From NCBI GenBank assembly GCA_905213325.1, contig CAJMHW010000039.1:1-15925 (forward strand): DNA of 15,925 nt, in the 5' to 3' direction. The position numbers and the translations under genes are program-made. The notes beneath the pieces are model-generated. The model saw only the letters and a program-made list of their open reading frames with translations, did no database searches and was not told the DNA's origin. Positions 1-6,340 of this stretch are shown piece by piece. Position 1 is the first letter of the stretch. Every line of letters begins with the position of its first letter. Source of the DNA: Collinsella aerofaciens. Lineage in GTDB: Bacteria > Actinomycetota > Coriobacteriia > Coriobacteriales > Coriobacteriaceae.

Positions 1-940
1 CAGCGCGGTCATCGGCGGTGCCGCCACATCTTCTTCCGGCGGCAGCGCCGAGGGCTACCTGGCCCAGGCGCAGCGATACGTCGACGACGACTCCATCGGG
101 TACTCGCAGTCCACGCGTTGCCACAACCCCAACATGGACTGCTCGTCGTTCGTCTACTACTGCCTCGTCGATTCGGGCTACTGCACGACCGAGCAGCTGG
201 GTACGCACCCGTTCACCACCTCCACCATGGCGGAACCTCTGCTCAAGGCGGGCTTCGAGAAGGTCGAGTGGGACGGGAAGATGGACTCCCTGCAACGCGG
301 CGACATCCTCATCAACACCGAGCAGCACACGGAGATCTATGCCGGCGACGGCAAGGACTACGGCGCGCACGAAGACCTCGACGGCGCCGACGGCGACTCG
401 TCGGGAGACGAGGTCTCGCTGGGGTCTTACTGGAACGACGCCTGGGACACGATCCTGCGTCCGACCGGAGGGGCGGGCGTCACCATTCCCGAGCAGTACG
501 GCAACGGCGGGTACTCCGTCACCTTCTACACCCCGCGCGGCTGCTACGTCAACGGCCGTGACACCGCGTGGGCGGCAGGGACGTCGCAGGCGGCGGTCCA
601 CTCCAAGTGGTCGCTCGCCGGGGCGAAGTACGACGACGATATCGCGACCTACAACGGCCGCTACCTGATCGCCTGCACGACGACGTACGGGCGCGTCGGC
701 GACAAGGTCGACTTCACGCTGTCGGACGGCACCGTGATCAAGTGCGTCATCGCCGACGCGAAGAACCCCAACGACCAGGGATGCAACAAGTGGGGGCACT
801 CGAACGGCCAGAACGTCATCGAGTTCGAGGTGGAGAGGTCGCGCTTCTACAGGAGCGGCAACCCCGGCAGCTCGAGCTGGAAGGCCGAATGGGGCGGCAA
901 GCGCGTCTGCTCGTCCGTCAACAGCGGCAGCATCCTCTAG
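1..940 (+). CDS. NlpC/P60-type peptidoglycan hydrolase, C-terminal part (5' end outside window)
   Basis: The frame is open from base 2 with no start of its own, so about 312 residues of a longer protein are seen. It probably cuts peptide bonds in peptidoglycan outside the membrane. A Ser/Gly/Ala-rich linker comes first. A cysteine-peptidase fold follows, with the nucleophile in DCSSFVYYC (bases 137-163) and a candidate catalytic histidine in the HTEIYAGDG segment about 60 residues later, as in NlpC/P60 and phage Amidase_5 hydrolases. The last third (YNGRYLIACTTTYGRVGD, then KCVIADAKN and GCNKWGHSNGQ) looks like the barrel-like domain that follows such hydrolase domains in Firmicute phages and conjugative elements. 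In those elements the enzyme opens the wall for DNA transfer or phage exit, so this may be the edge of an integrated element ending before tRNA-Arg. Family fairly sure; mobile origin inferred. Confidence 0.75.
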   Translation, partial: SAVIGGAATSSSGGSAEGYLAQAQRYVDDDSIGYSQSTRCHNPNMDCSSFVYYCLVDSGYCTTEQLGTHPFTTSTMAEPLLKAGFEKVEWDGKMDSLQRGDILINTEQHTEIYAGDGKDYGAHEDLDGADGDSSGDEVSLGSYWNDAWDTILRPTGGAGVTIPEQYGNGGYSVTFYTPRGCYVNGRDTAWAAGTSQAAVHSKWSLAGAKYDDDIATYNGRYLIACTTTYGRVGDKVDFTLSDGTVIKCVIADAKNPNDQGCNKWGHSNGQNVIEFEVERSRFYRSGNPGSSSWKAEWGGKRVCSSVNSGSIL

Positions 941-1018
941 CCCATCGAATGAACGAAACTCGATCGATTCCTTCAAATGAGTAAAAATCCAATTCAATAA
1001 ACTTTTTTGAAAAAATGC

Positions 1019-1047
1019 TTGACCATTATTCAGTCCATGTGCATAAT
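1019..1047 (+). promoter_or_regulatory. Promoter of tRNA-Arg
   Basis: TTGACC (1019-1024) and CATAAT (1042-1047) are separated by 17 bases, close to the sigma-70/SigA consensus. Transcription would start near 1054, a few bases before the mature tRNA 5' end at 1060. The region 941-1059 is otherwise AT-rich and non-coding. It includes a T6-GA-A6 stretch (about 1003-1016) that could help end transcription of the upstream hydrolase. Confidence 0.75.
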
Positions 1048-1059
1048 AATCAACAAGTC

Positions 1060-1136
1060 GCGGCGTTACCTCAGCTGGATAGAGGGTCTGACTACGAATC
1101 AGAACGTCATAGGTTCGAATCCTATACGCCGCACCA
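1060..1136 (+). tRNA. tRNA-Arg (anticodon ACG)
   Basis: A complete cloverleaf can be drawn. The acceptor stem GCGGCGT (1060-1066) pairs with ACGCCGC (1126-1132). The D stem is CCTC/GAGG. The anticodon stem TCTGA/TCAGA (1087-1103) encloses loop CTACGAA, with anticodon ACG at 1094-1096. The T arm is ATAGG-TTCGAAT-CCTAT. The discriminator base is A1133 and CCA is encoded at 1134-1136. It should read CGN arginine codons after A34-to-inosine editing. Confidence 0.97.
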
Positions 1137-1145
1137 TTTGAACTT

Positions 1146-1175
1146 AAAGCCTCCGGCAACGGGGGCTTTTCTTTT
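1146..1175 (+). terminator. Intrinsic terminator of tRNA-Arg
   Basis: AAAGCCTCCG pairs with CGGGGGCTTT (one G-T wobble) around a GCAA tetraloop, followed by a run of T residues broken by one C. It lies 10 bases after the tRNA CCA end. Confidence 0.85.
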
Positions 1176-1190
1176 ACGTCGGCATCCCAT

Positions 1191-1202
1191 GGATTCGAAC
1201 CT
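1191..1202 (-). other. tRNA T-arm-like remnant downstream of tRNA-Arg
   Basis: The minus strand reads AGGTTCGAATCC, identical over 12 bases to the T arm of tRNA-Arg at 1111-1122 but in the opposite orientation. The flanking bases do not rebuild an acceptor stem or the rest of a tRNA. It lies just after the tRNA-Arg terminator. The core TTCGAA is palindromic, so part of the match is trivial. It may be an old attachment-site scar or a decayed tRNA. Confidence 0.4.
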
Positions 1203-1321
1203 CGGTCGAGGCGCGAGCGTGAAGCGGACTATTTCTTATCGACTCGTGTAAGATTCCGAGTAGGTGTCGCGGCCCATCCGCGACCACTCCTTCTTTCAAC
1301 GACTGATCAGGGTGATATTTC

Positions 1322-3763
1322 GTGGCAGAGCGTCCGACATACAAGCTCAGGTTTCTCGACCCCAAAAAGCGTTTTCCATCGATGCCAGAGCAGCCTGCGG
1401 GGCGCTCATATGGTGTTGTCTGGAAAGTCTTTGGCGAGGACCCCAAAGAGTCGTGCTATGTCGTCGAATTCGTCGGCAAAACTCACATATCGCTCTTGGG
1501 CTACGTGAGCGTGTCGGGCAAGGTTTATAAGGTTGATCGTCCTGTTCGGGAAGTACCGTTGCCCGAGGACCCTGACATGGAGCTGGTCCTTCACGAGTCC
1601 GATTCCAGTATTGGCGAGATTATGGTGAGGGAAGCTAACGGTGCAATGCGCGCGTGTGCGCGAACTGCCGGCTCTCCCGAAGGCCCCATGCGCGAGCAGT
1701 CCGACCACGAGACATGGAATTCGACCCGCGCCCTTCCTTTCGGCGAGTTCATGGCCTCGATGTTCTTGCGCTACGTGATATTTGCCAACTCCGAAAGCGC
1801 TCTTGCGAACACGGCGGGCGTCGACGGTCTCGATGCAGGCATGCAAAACGTTGTCGACAAGATCAAACTCGTAAAGTTGCCCGAGCCGGTCGAGGTGTTT
1901 TTGGGCTTTGACACGGCACCGCTCCCCGATGCTATCGAGACGCTGCTTTACCGTGTTGACCATGCCGAGAATCCGAGCGGTATCGAGCGTTATGCCGCCG
2001 CCCTGATGAGCGAGATCGACTTGCCCCGCCTGCGCACCATTGCTGCCAAGTCCGAAATGAGCCTAGCGCGTATCGACCGCTCAAAGCTGTTCTATCTCAA
2101 TTTTGATCGTAGCCTGCTGGACCAGGACGAGATTGACATGCTGCTTGCCATCGAGTGCCGTCTCAACCGCCTCTCCGGCATCCTTGAGCGCATCGGGGCC
2201 GGATTGGCCCCCGCGGCATCCTCGCCGAGCCTTGAGGGCTGCGCGCTCTTTGATGCGTGGCATATCGCCAAGACGACCAACGATGTTCCCCGACTGCTCG
2301 ATACGACCTCGAGCGACAACCCGTGGGGCAAACCCGGAACGGTAGCTTGCCAGCCGGGCGGTGAGTGGGATGTGCGTACCCGTTTCGCGCGTATCGTCGA
2401 GGCGCTTAACGTGGTCACACGGCTCGACTATACCTATCGGGCAAACGTTGCCGAGGGGATTATGCTCGTTCGGTTTGGGCACTCTGTCGTGGATGCCATA
2501 CCACAACGTGAATACGACGCCCGGGAGGATGTCTGGCGCGAGTTGGACGAGAACGCGCGTGTGATTTGGGCCGCGGAGCACGACGCGCGCGTGGCGCTGA
2601 CGCTGGCGGCGGCGTGTTTTGCCGCAGGTGCCTGCATTGCGCGCTGCTATGTTCAGATTGCGGCTCCCGACGGCGAGCAGGACGAGCGCGTCATTGCAAC
2701 ATATTCCTTTGGGCGTGCGGCCTATCTGGCCAATTGCGTGCCTGTCGCCAAGGATCTTGAGAGCATGGATATGGACGATATGCCGTGCAAGCGCATGCTT
2801 GAGGCATATGAGTCGGACGCGCCGGATGCGATTGAGCCTGCAGAGGTTCACGCTCGCCCGCGTGACGACCACCGTTCGCTGCCGCCGGCGTTGCGCGACC
2901 TGCTGCTTGCCGATACGGCTGATGAGCTCGAGGTTATGGAGATGGACGACGACCCGTATGTGGCGCGCGTCGTTGAGTTGCGCGAGCAGGCAAAAGTTGA
3001 CCGTGCAAGCGCGTTTGAGGGCTTCTCCCGTCTTGTTGAGGAGTTGGAGGCTAAGTGCGCCGTTGCCGAGCTTTTGGCAACGGGTCCGGTCCAGACGCAG
3101 TTTTGCGACAACCAGCTGGTACGCATGGTGCTGCCGGTAATGGAGGAAGACCGCTCCGTTCGTATTTTGCGTGCTCCCGATGCGCTGTACTTTGCCCAGC
3201 ACGAGATCTGCAGTTATTACGCCGAGCAGGAGGATTTTGAACGGGCATTGCCCGAGGTGCGTCGTCTTTACGATCTGGCTCGCTCGTCCATGCAGTCGCA
3301 CTTTGCGCTCATCAACGTGCTGGCGCGCCTGGAGCGCTTTGACGAGATTATCGAGGTGGCGCGCCACGGTCTGCGCATTGCCAGTGACCGTTCCGCAATC
3401 GGTTATCTGTTCTATCGTCTGGCGTTTGCCTATTGGAACTGCGACCAGCTCGAGCTCGCGTTGGCGTGCTACCGCCTCGTGCCGCGCGGCGAGGAGTCGG
3501 GTAGCAGCGCGCTGGAGGAAATGCAGGGCCTTATGAACGAGATGGGCGTCAATGAGCCGCCGACGTTCGAGGATGCGGTTGAGACCATCCGGAAGGCCGG
3601 GCTCGAGCTGCCTCCCGTGTCCGCCGTGACCAACCAGCTGGCGGATGCCGCCATGCAGCTGGTCGATAACGGCTTCTTTTTCCTGGCGCGCGTCTGCATC
3701 TTCCAAATGTGGCGCACCATGGGTAACGATGAGCTCGGCTCCCTCAGTCGCTCGCTGGGGTAG
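1322..3763 (+). CDS. Hypothetical protein with TPR-like C-terminal repeats (813 aa)
   Basis: I do not recognise a family for the full length. The GTG at 1322 is chosen because an AGGGTGAT ribosome-binding sequence lies just upstream; the next in-frame ATG (1382) has none. No signal peptide or convincing membrane helix is seen, so it is probably cytosolic. Residues about 1-95 are rich in short beta-like stretches. The middle is helical with acidic patches (for example around 475-485 and 535-545). Residues about 628-720 contain three helix-pair units of TPR type: SYYAEQEDFERALPEVRRL, then FALINVLARLERFDEIIEVA, then FYRLAFAYWNCDQLELALAC. TPRs bind other proteins, so a scaffold or adaptor role is possible but unproven. 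The gene stands alone between two tRNA genes. Its long antisense open frame (2081-3799) is a composition effect. Confidence 0.85.
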   Translation: MAERPTYKLRFLDPKKRFPSMPEQPAGRSYGVVWKVFGEDPKESCYVVEFVGKTHISLLGYVSVSGKVYKVDRPVREVPLPEDPDMELVLHESDSSIGEIMVREANGAMRACARTAGSPEGPMREQSDHETWNSTRALPFGEFMASMFLRYVIFANSESALANTAGVDGLDAGMQNVVDKIKLVKLPEPVEVFLGFDTAPLPDAIETLLYRVDHAENPSGIERYAAALMSEIDLPRLRTIAAKSEMSLARIDRSKLFYLNFDRSLLDQDEIDMLLAIECRLNRLSGILERIGAGLAPAASSPSLEGCALFDAWHIAKTTNDVPRLLDTTSSDNPWGKPGTVACQPGGEWDVRTRFARIVEALNVVTRLDYTYRANVAEGIMLVRFGHSVVDAIPQREYDAREDVWRELDENARVIWAAEHDARVALTLAAACFAAGACIARCYVQIAAPDGEQDERVIATYSFGRAAYLANCVPVAKDLESMDMDDMPCKRMLEAYESDAPDAIEPAEVHARPRDDHRSLPPALRDLLLADTADELEVMEMDDDPYVARVVELREQAKVDRASAFEGFSRLVEELEAKCAVAELLATGPVQTQFCDNQLVRMVLPVMEEDRSVRILRAPDALYFAQHEICSYYAEQEDFERALPEVRRLYDLARSSMQSHFALINVLARLERFDEIIEVARHGLRIASDRSAIGYLFYRLAFAYWNCDQLELALACYRLVPRGEESGSSALEEMQGLMNEMGVNEPPTFEDAVETIRKAGLELPPVSAVTNQLADAAMQLVDNGFFFLARVCIFQMWRTMGNDELGSLSRSLG

Positions 3764-3779
3764 GGGCGAAAACTGCAAG

Positions 3780-3814
3780 GAGGAAAGGCCTCTAGGCAAT
3801 TAGAAAATTTCCTC
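3780..3814 (+). repeat. Inverted repeat between the 813-aa gene and tRNA-Ser
   Basis: GAGGAAA (3780-3786) and TTTCCTC (3808-3814) are perfect 7-base inverted copies separated by 21 bases. The right arm abuts the tRNA-Ser -35 box. It could be a weak terminator for the upstream gene, though no T-tract follows, or a regulator site. Confidence 0.4.
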
Positions 3815-3843
3815 TTGCCCATCCTTGGCTGTTTGGTTACTAT
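3815..3843 (+). promoter_or_regulatory. Promoter of tRNA-Ser
   Basis: TTGCCC (3815-3820) and TACTAT (3838-3843) are spaced by exactly 17 bases. Transcription would begin near 3850, just before the tRNA 5' end at 3858. Confidence 0.7.
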
Positions 3844-3857
3844 AGAACGGCTGTTAC

Positions 3858-3948
3858 GGAGAGCTGACCGAGAGGCCGAAGGTGCTCGCCTGCTAAGCGA
3901 GTATGCCCCAAAAGGGCATCTGGGGTTCGAATCCCCAGCTCTCCGCCA
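3858..3948 (+). tRNA. tRNA-Ser (anticodon GCT)
   Basis: The acceptor GGAGAGC (3858-3864) pairs with GCTCTCC (3938-3944), followed by discriminator G3945 and encoded CCA (3946-3948). The anticodon stem CTCGC/GCGAG encloses CTGCTAA, with anticodon GCT at 3892-3894. A long variable arm (ATGCCCC-AAA-AGGGCAT type, 3903-3919) marks it as a class II serine tRNA reading AGC/AGT. The T arm is TGGGG-TTCGAAT-CCCCA. Confidence 0.97.
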
Positions 3949-3960
3949 GTTTAACCTTAA

Positions 3961-3988
3961 AGAAGGGTCCCATCGGGGGCCCTTTTTT
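3961..3988 (+). terminator. Intrinsic terminator of tRNA-Ser
   Basis: AAGGG-T-CCC (3963-3971) pairs with GGG-G-CCCTT (3976-3984, one T-G wobble) around an ATCG loop. It is followed by a T-tract ending at 3988. Confidence 0.85.
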
Positions 3989-4004
3989 ATTATCGAGGAA
4001 GGGC

Positions 4005-4021
4005 GCTGGGGATTCGAACCC
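4005..4021 (-). other. Inverted 17-base copy of the tRNA-Ser 3' region
   Basis: The minus strand reads GGGTTCGAATCCCCAGC, identical over 17 bases to tRNA-Ser positions 3923-3939 but pointing the other way. It lies between the tRNA-Ser terminator and the convergent dacA terminator. The bases beyond it (GCCC...) do not continue the acceptor stem, so it is a fragment and not a gene. The T arm is nearly self-complementary, which adds to the resemblance. A similar but shorter fragment follows tRNA-Arg. Confidence 0.5.
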
Positions 4022-4023
4022 TC

Positions 4024-4052
4024 AAAAAATGAGGCGCCCCGTTGGACGCCTC
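4024..4052 (-). terminator. Intrinsic terminator of the D,D-carboxypeptidase gene
   Basis: On the minus strand GAGGCG and CGCCTC pair around a 10-base loop, which may be shortened by inner CC/GG pairs. The stem is followed by a run of T (the A-run at 4024-4029 on the plus strand). It lies 28 bases past the stop codon at 4081. Confidence 0.75.
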
Positions 4053-4080
4053 CTTTCAGCGAGTGTATTGTTCTTCGATC

Positions 4081-5421
4081 TTACATCTCGGGCGCCTTGG
4101 CGACGGTCTCGCTTTCTGCCGTGAGTGGGCGGTTGTCGATGCGGCGGCCCAGGCGGTCGAGCTTCACAAGGAGCCACTCAATGGGATTCGGCCCTGCCCC
4201 TTCCTCGTCGGCAACCAGGTCCATGACGGCGATCTTGGTGCCGTCCTGCTTGAGCGTAACGCTGCCCACCTTGTCGCCCACATGCACCGTGCCCGAAAGA
4301 TCGTCGTGGCTAACCTTTTCGGTCACCTCGCCGGCAAGGGAAAACACGGTCGCTTGCGCCGTAGGATCGGCGAGTGTGGCGTCGATCGTCTTATCCGTCC
4401 AGTCGGTTTGGCCAATGCGCGCCATAAGCGGGTTGCCGTTGGCGGTCTTTTCCTGCGTGTTGGCGATCGCGACCGTCACCTTGTGACCGTAGTACCAATT
4501 GGCAAGGGTTGCGGTATCGGTAAAGCGCTGGTCGGTGGTGGTGGAGTTCAAAACGACGGTGTAGATTTCGTCACCATCGCGGTTGTAGGCACTCGTAAAG
4601 CAATAGCCTGCATCGTCGGTGGTGCCGGTCTTGCCACCGATGTTGCCATCTTGGCCCAGCAAATAGTTATGCGTGTCCATGGAATGCGAATGGTCGGTGC
4701 CGTCGGCGCCCGTGACCTCGATCCAGGAATCCTCGCTCGCTACGACCTCGCGGATCGTGTCGTTTTTCATGGCCTCCTGCATCATCAGCGCTACGTCGTG
4801 TGCGGTTGAGTGCATATCGCCAGCCCACTCATCAAAGTCCAGACCATGCGGGTTTTCAAAAAGCGTACCGGTGCAGCCGAGCTTCTTAGCGCGCTCGTTC
4901 ATGGCCTTCACAAATGTGGCCTCGGCGTCTTTGGTCTTAGGGTCGATCTTCTTGCCCACATATTCGGCGAGCACGATGGCGGCGTCGTTGCCCGAGGGAA
5001 TCATCAGGCCGCGCAGTGCCTGCTCCACGGTAAGCTCGTCGCCTTCGAGCAAGCCGGCGGTCGAATTACCCACGGTGGCCGCGGCGTTGCTCACTGTGAC
5101 CTTCTCGTCCATCTTGCAATTCTCGACGGTTAGGATTGCGGTCATGACCTTGGTGATCGAGGCAATCTTGACCTGTTCATCGGCGTCGCGGGCATAGTAG
5201 ACGGTGCCGTCTTTGCCCATGACGAGGGCATTGGTCGCATCGATATCGGGCAGGTTTTCGGCCGTGATACCGCGCACATCGGCGGTTTTGCCGCAAACAT
5301 TGTCGGTCGTGAGCACTTGGGCGCCGGCGACGGTGGGCACGCCAGCGGCAAGGGCGATAGCGCAGACAAAGCCGGCGGCAAGCTGGGCTGAGCGCTTTGC
5401 AAAAGAGGTGAGGGACTTCAC
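4081..5421 (-). CDS. dacA: Serine-type D-Ala-D-Ala carboxypeptidase (PBP5/DacA family)
   Basis: Removes the terminal D-Ala from peptidoglycan pentapeptides outside the membrane. The open frame could start at 5532 (483 aa), but the GTG at 5421 (446 aa) is preferred. It begins the positively charged part of a signal peptide (KSLTSFAKR, then a hydrophobic LAAGFVCAIALAAG stretch, then a likely cut after AGA), and a TATACT box lies upstream of it at 5461-5466. Its Shine-Dalgarno sequence is weak, so the start is uncertain. The three penicillin-binding motifs are present in order: SITK (Ser88, Lys91), SGN (143-145) and KTG (264-266), numbered from the GTG. The remaining C-terminal part fits the beta-rich DacA domain. 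No clear C-terminal membrane helix is seen; family members often end in an amphipathic anchor. It is divergent from a VanRS-like pair, which may regulate it. Confidence 0.93.
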   Translation of the reverse strand: MKSLTSFAKRSAQLAAGFVCAIALAAGVPTVAGAQVLTTDNVCGKTADVRGITAENLPDIDATNALVMGKDGTVYYARDADEQVKIASITKVMTAILTVENCKMDEKVTVSNAAATVGNSTAGLLEGDELTVEQALRGLMIPSGNDAAIVLAEYVGKKIDPKTKDAEATFVKAMNERAKKLGCTGTLFENPHGLDFDEWAGDMHSTAHDVALMMQEAMKNDTIREVVASEDSWIEVTGADGTDHSHSMDTHNYLLGQDGNIGGKTGTTDDAGYCFTSAYNRDGDEIYTVVLNSTTTDQRFTDTATLANWYYGHKVTVAIANTQEKTANGNPLMARIGQTDWTDKTIDATLADPTAQATVFSLAGEVTEKVSHDDLSGTVHVGDKVGSVTLKQDGTKIAVMDLVADEEGAGPNPIEWLLVKLDRLGRRIDNRPLTAESETVAKAPEM

Positions 5422-5460
5422 GGATTTCGCTTTCGACGGGATGGTCTCTTCTGAAACTAG

Positions 5461-5466
5461 AGTATA
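5461..5466 (-). promoter_or_regulatory. Candidate -10 box for dacA
   Basis: The minus strand has TATACT here, about 40 bases before the proposed GTG start. No good -35 box is seen at 17 bases (TGATCG). A promoter here would place the ATG at 5532 upstream of the transcript start, which supports the shorter protein. Confidence 0.4.
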
Positions 5467-5592
5467 TCGTTTGCCGGCGTCGGCGATCATCGCGTGCGTG
5501 CGTGGCCCACATCCGCGCCCGAACGGGCACAAGGGTGCTTAAGGCCGACTTAATCACCCACGCTTGTTGTGTGTGACGGGCGCCCCCTCGGG

Positions 5593-5613
5593 CATAATGG
5601 AGCGCGAGAGGAG
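5593..5613 (+). promoter_or_regulatory. Candidate -10 box and ribosome-binding site of the VanR-like gene
   Basis: CATAAT (5593-5598) could be a -10 box. The -35 is poor (TTGTGT at 5567-5572, spacing 20), which would fit a promoter needing an activator such as its own response regulator. GAGAGGAG (5606-5613) is a strong ribosome-binding site 5 bases before the ATG. Confidence 0.45.
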
Positions 5614-5618
5614 CACGC

Positions 5619-6314
5619 ATGAACGAGCGCATACTGGTAGTTGATGACGAGAAGGCCATTGCCGACCTAGTGGGCATCTACCTTACAAAAGAAGGCTTTG
5701 ACGTCCAGATTGCCTATAGCGGGGCCGATGCTGCCAAGGCAATCTTGGAGCAGGAGTTCGATCTGGCGCTGCTGGATGTCATGCTGCCCGATATCGATGG
5801 GTTTGAGCTGCTGCGTACGATCCGTTCCAGCCATACCTATCCTGTGATCATGCTGACGGCGCGCGATGCCCAGCAAGACAAGATCGAGGGCCTTTCGCTT
5901 GGCGCGGACGATTACGTGGTTAAGCCGTTTCGTCCGCTGGAGCTCGTCGCGCGCGTGCACGCTCAGCTTCGCCGCTACACCAGCTACGGTAGCCGTGCAC
6001 AGGCGGCCGAGTCGCCGACCATTCAGCTCGACGGCTTGGAGATCAACCGCGACGCTCGTTCCGTGACGGTGGACGGTGCACCGGTACGCCTCACACCCAC
6101 CGAGTATTCAATCTTGCTGTATCTGGTCGAGCATCGCGGCAGCGTGGTGGCCGTGGAGGACCTGTTCCGTGCGGTGTGGAACGAGGATTTTATGCCCGGC
6201 TCCAACAATACGGTGATGGTGCACATTCGCCACTTGCGCGAAAAGATTGGCGACGACGCACAAAAGCCGCGCTTTATCAAAAACGTCTGGGGCGTCGGCT
6301 ACATAATCGAATAA
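5619..6314 (+). CDS. OmpR/PhoB-family response regulator, VanR-like
   Basis: Cytosolic transcription factor switched on by phosphorylation from the partner kinase. The receiver domain spans residues about 3-118, with the acidic pair Asp9-Asp10, phospho-acceptor Asp53 in LALLDVMLPDIDGFELL, Thr80 in IMLTARD and Lys102 in VVKPF. A winged-helix DNA-binding domain fills about 130-229 (LTPTEYSILLYLVEHRGSVV, HIRHLREKIGDD, VWGVGYIIE). The 231-aa length is normal for the family. The ATG is set by the GAGAGGAG site. The sensor kinase follows after 26 bases, so the two form an operon. Receiver wording and partner kinase resemble VanR/VanS of glycopeptide resistance, but no vanHAX genes are present. A link to the divergent D,D-carboxypeptidase is inferred from position. 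Confidence 0.93.
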   Translation: MNERILVVDDEKAIADLVGIYLTKEGFDVQIAYSGADAAKAILEQEFDLALLDVMLPDIDGFELLRTIRSSHTYPVIMLTARDAQQDKIEGLSLGADDYVVKPFRPLELVARVHAQLRRYTSYGSRAQAAESPTIQLDGLEINRDARSVTVDGAPVRLTPTEYSILLYLVEHRGSVVAVEDLFRAVWNEDFMPGSNNTVMVHIRHLREKIGDDAQKPRFIKNVWGVGYIIE

Positions 6315-6340
6315 CGCTTTTCGCTTGTGAGGATCTTGAT

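Noticed and set aside
1015..1251. Small open frame across tRNA-Arg
   Set aside because: It spans the tRNA and its terminator and has no coding character.
2081..3799. Minus-strand open frame (572 codons) opposite the 813-residue gene
   Set aside because: Its translation is a low-information Arg/His/Leu-rich sequence, whereas the plus frame has TPR-like repeats and a ribosome-binding site.
3815..4486. Plus-strand open frame running through tRNA-Ser
   Set aside because: It covers the tRNA, its terminator and the antisense of dacA, so it cannot be a sensible gene.
5422..5532. Longer start for dacA at the ATG in 5530-5532
   Set aside because: It would place 37 non-hydrophobic residues before a normal signal peptide and has no ribosome-binding site. 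It remains possible because the GTG start also has a weak one.
6176..6340. Longer N-terminus for the VanS-like kinase
   Set aside because: It would overlap the regulator gene by 139 bases, is basic and domain-free, and the ATG at 6341 has a good ribosome-binding site.
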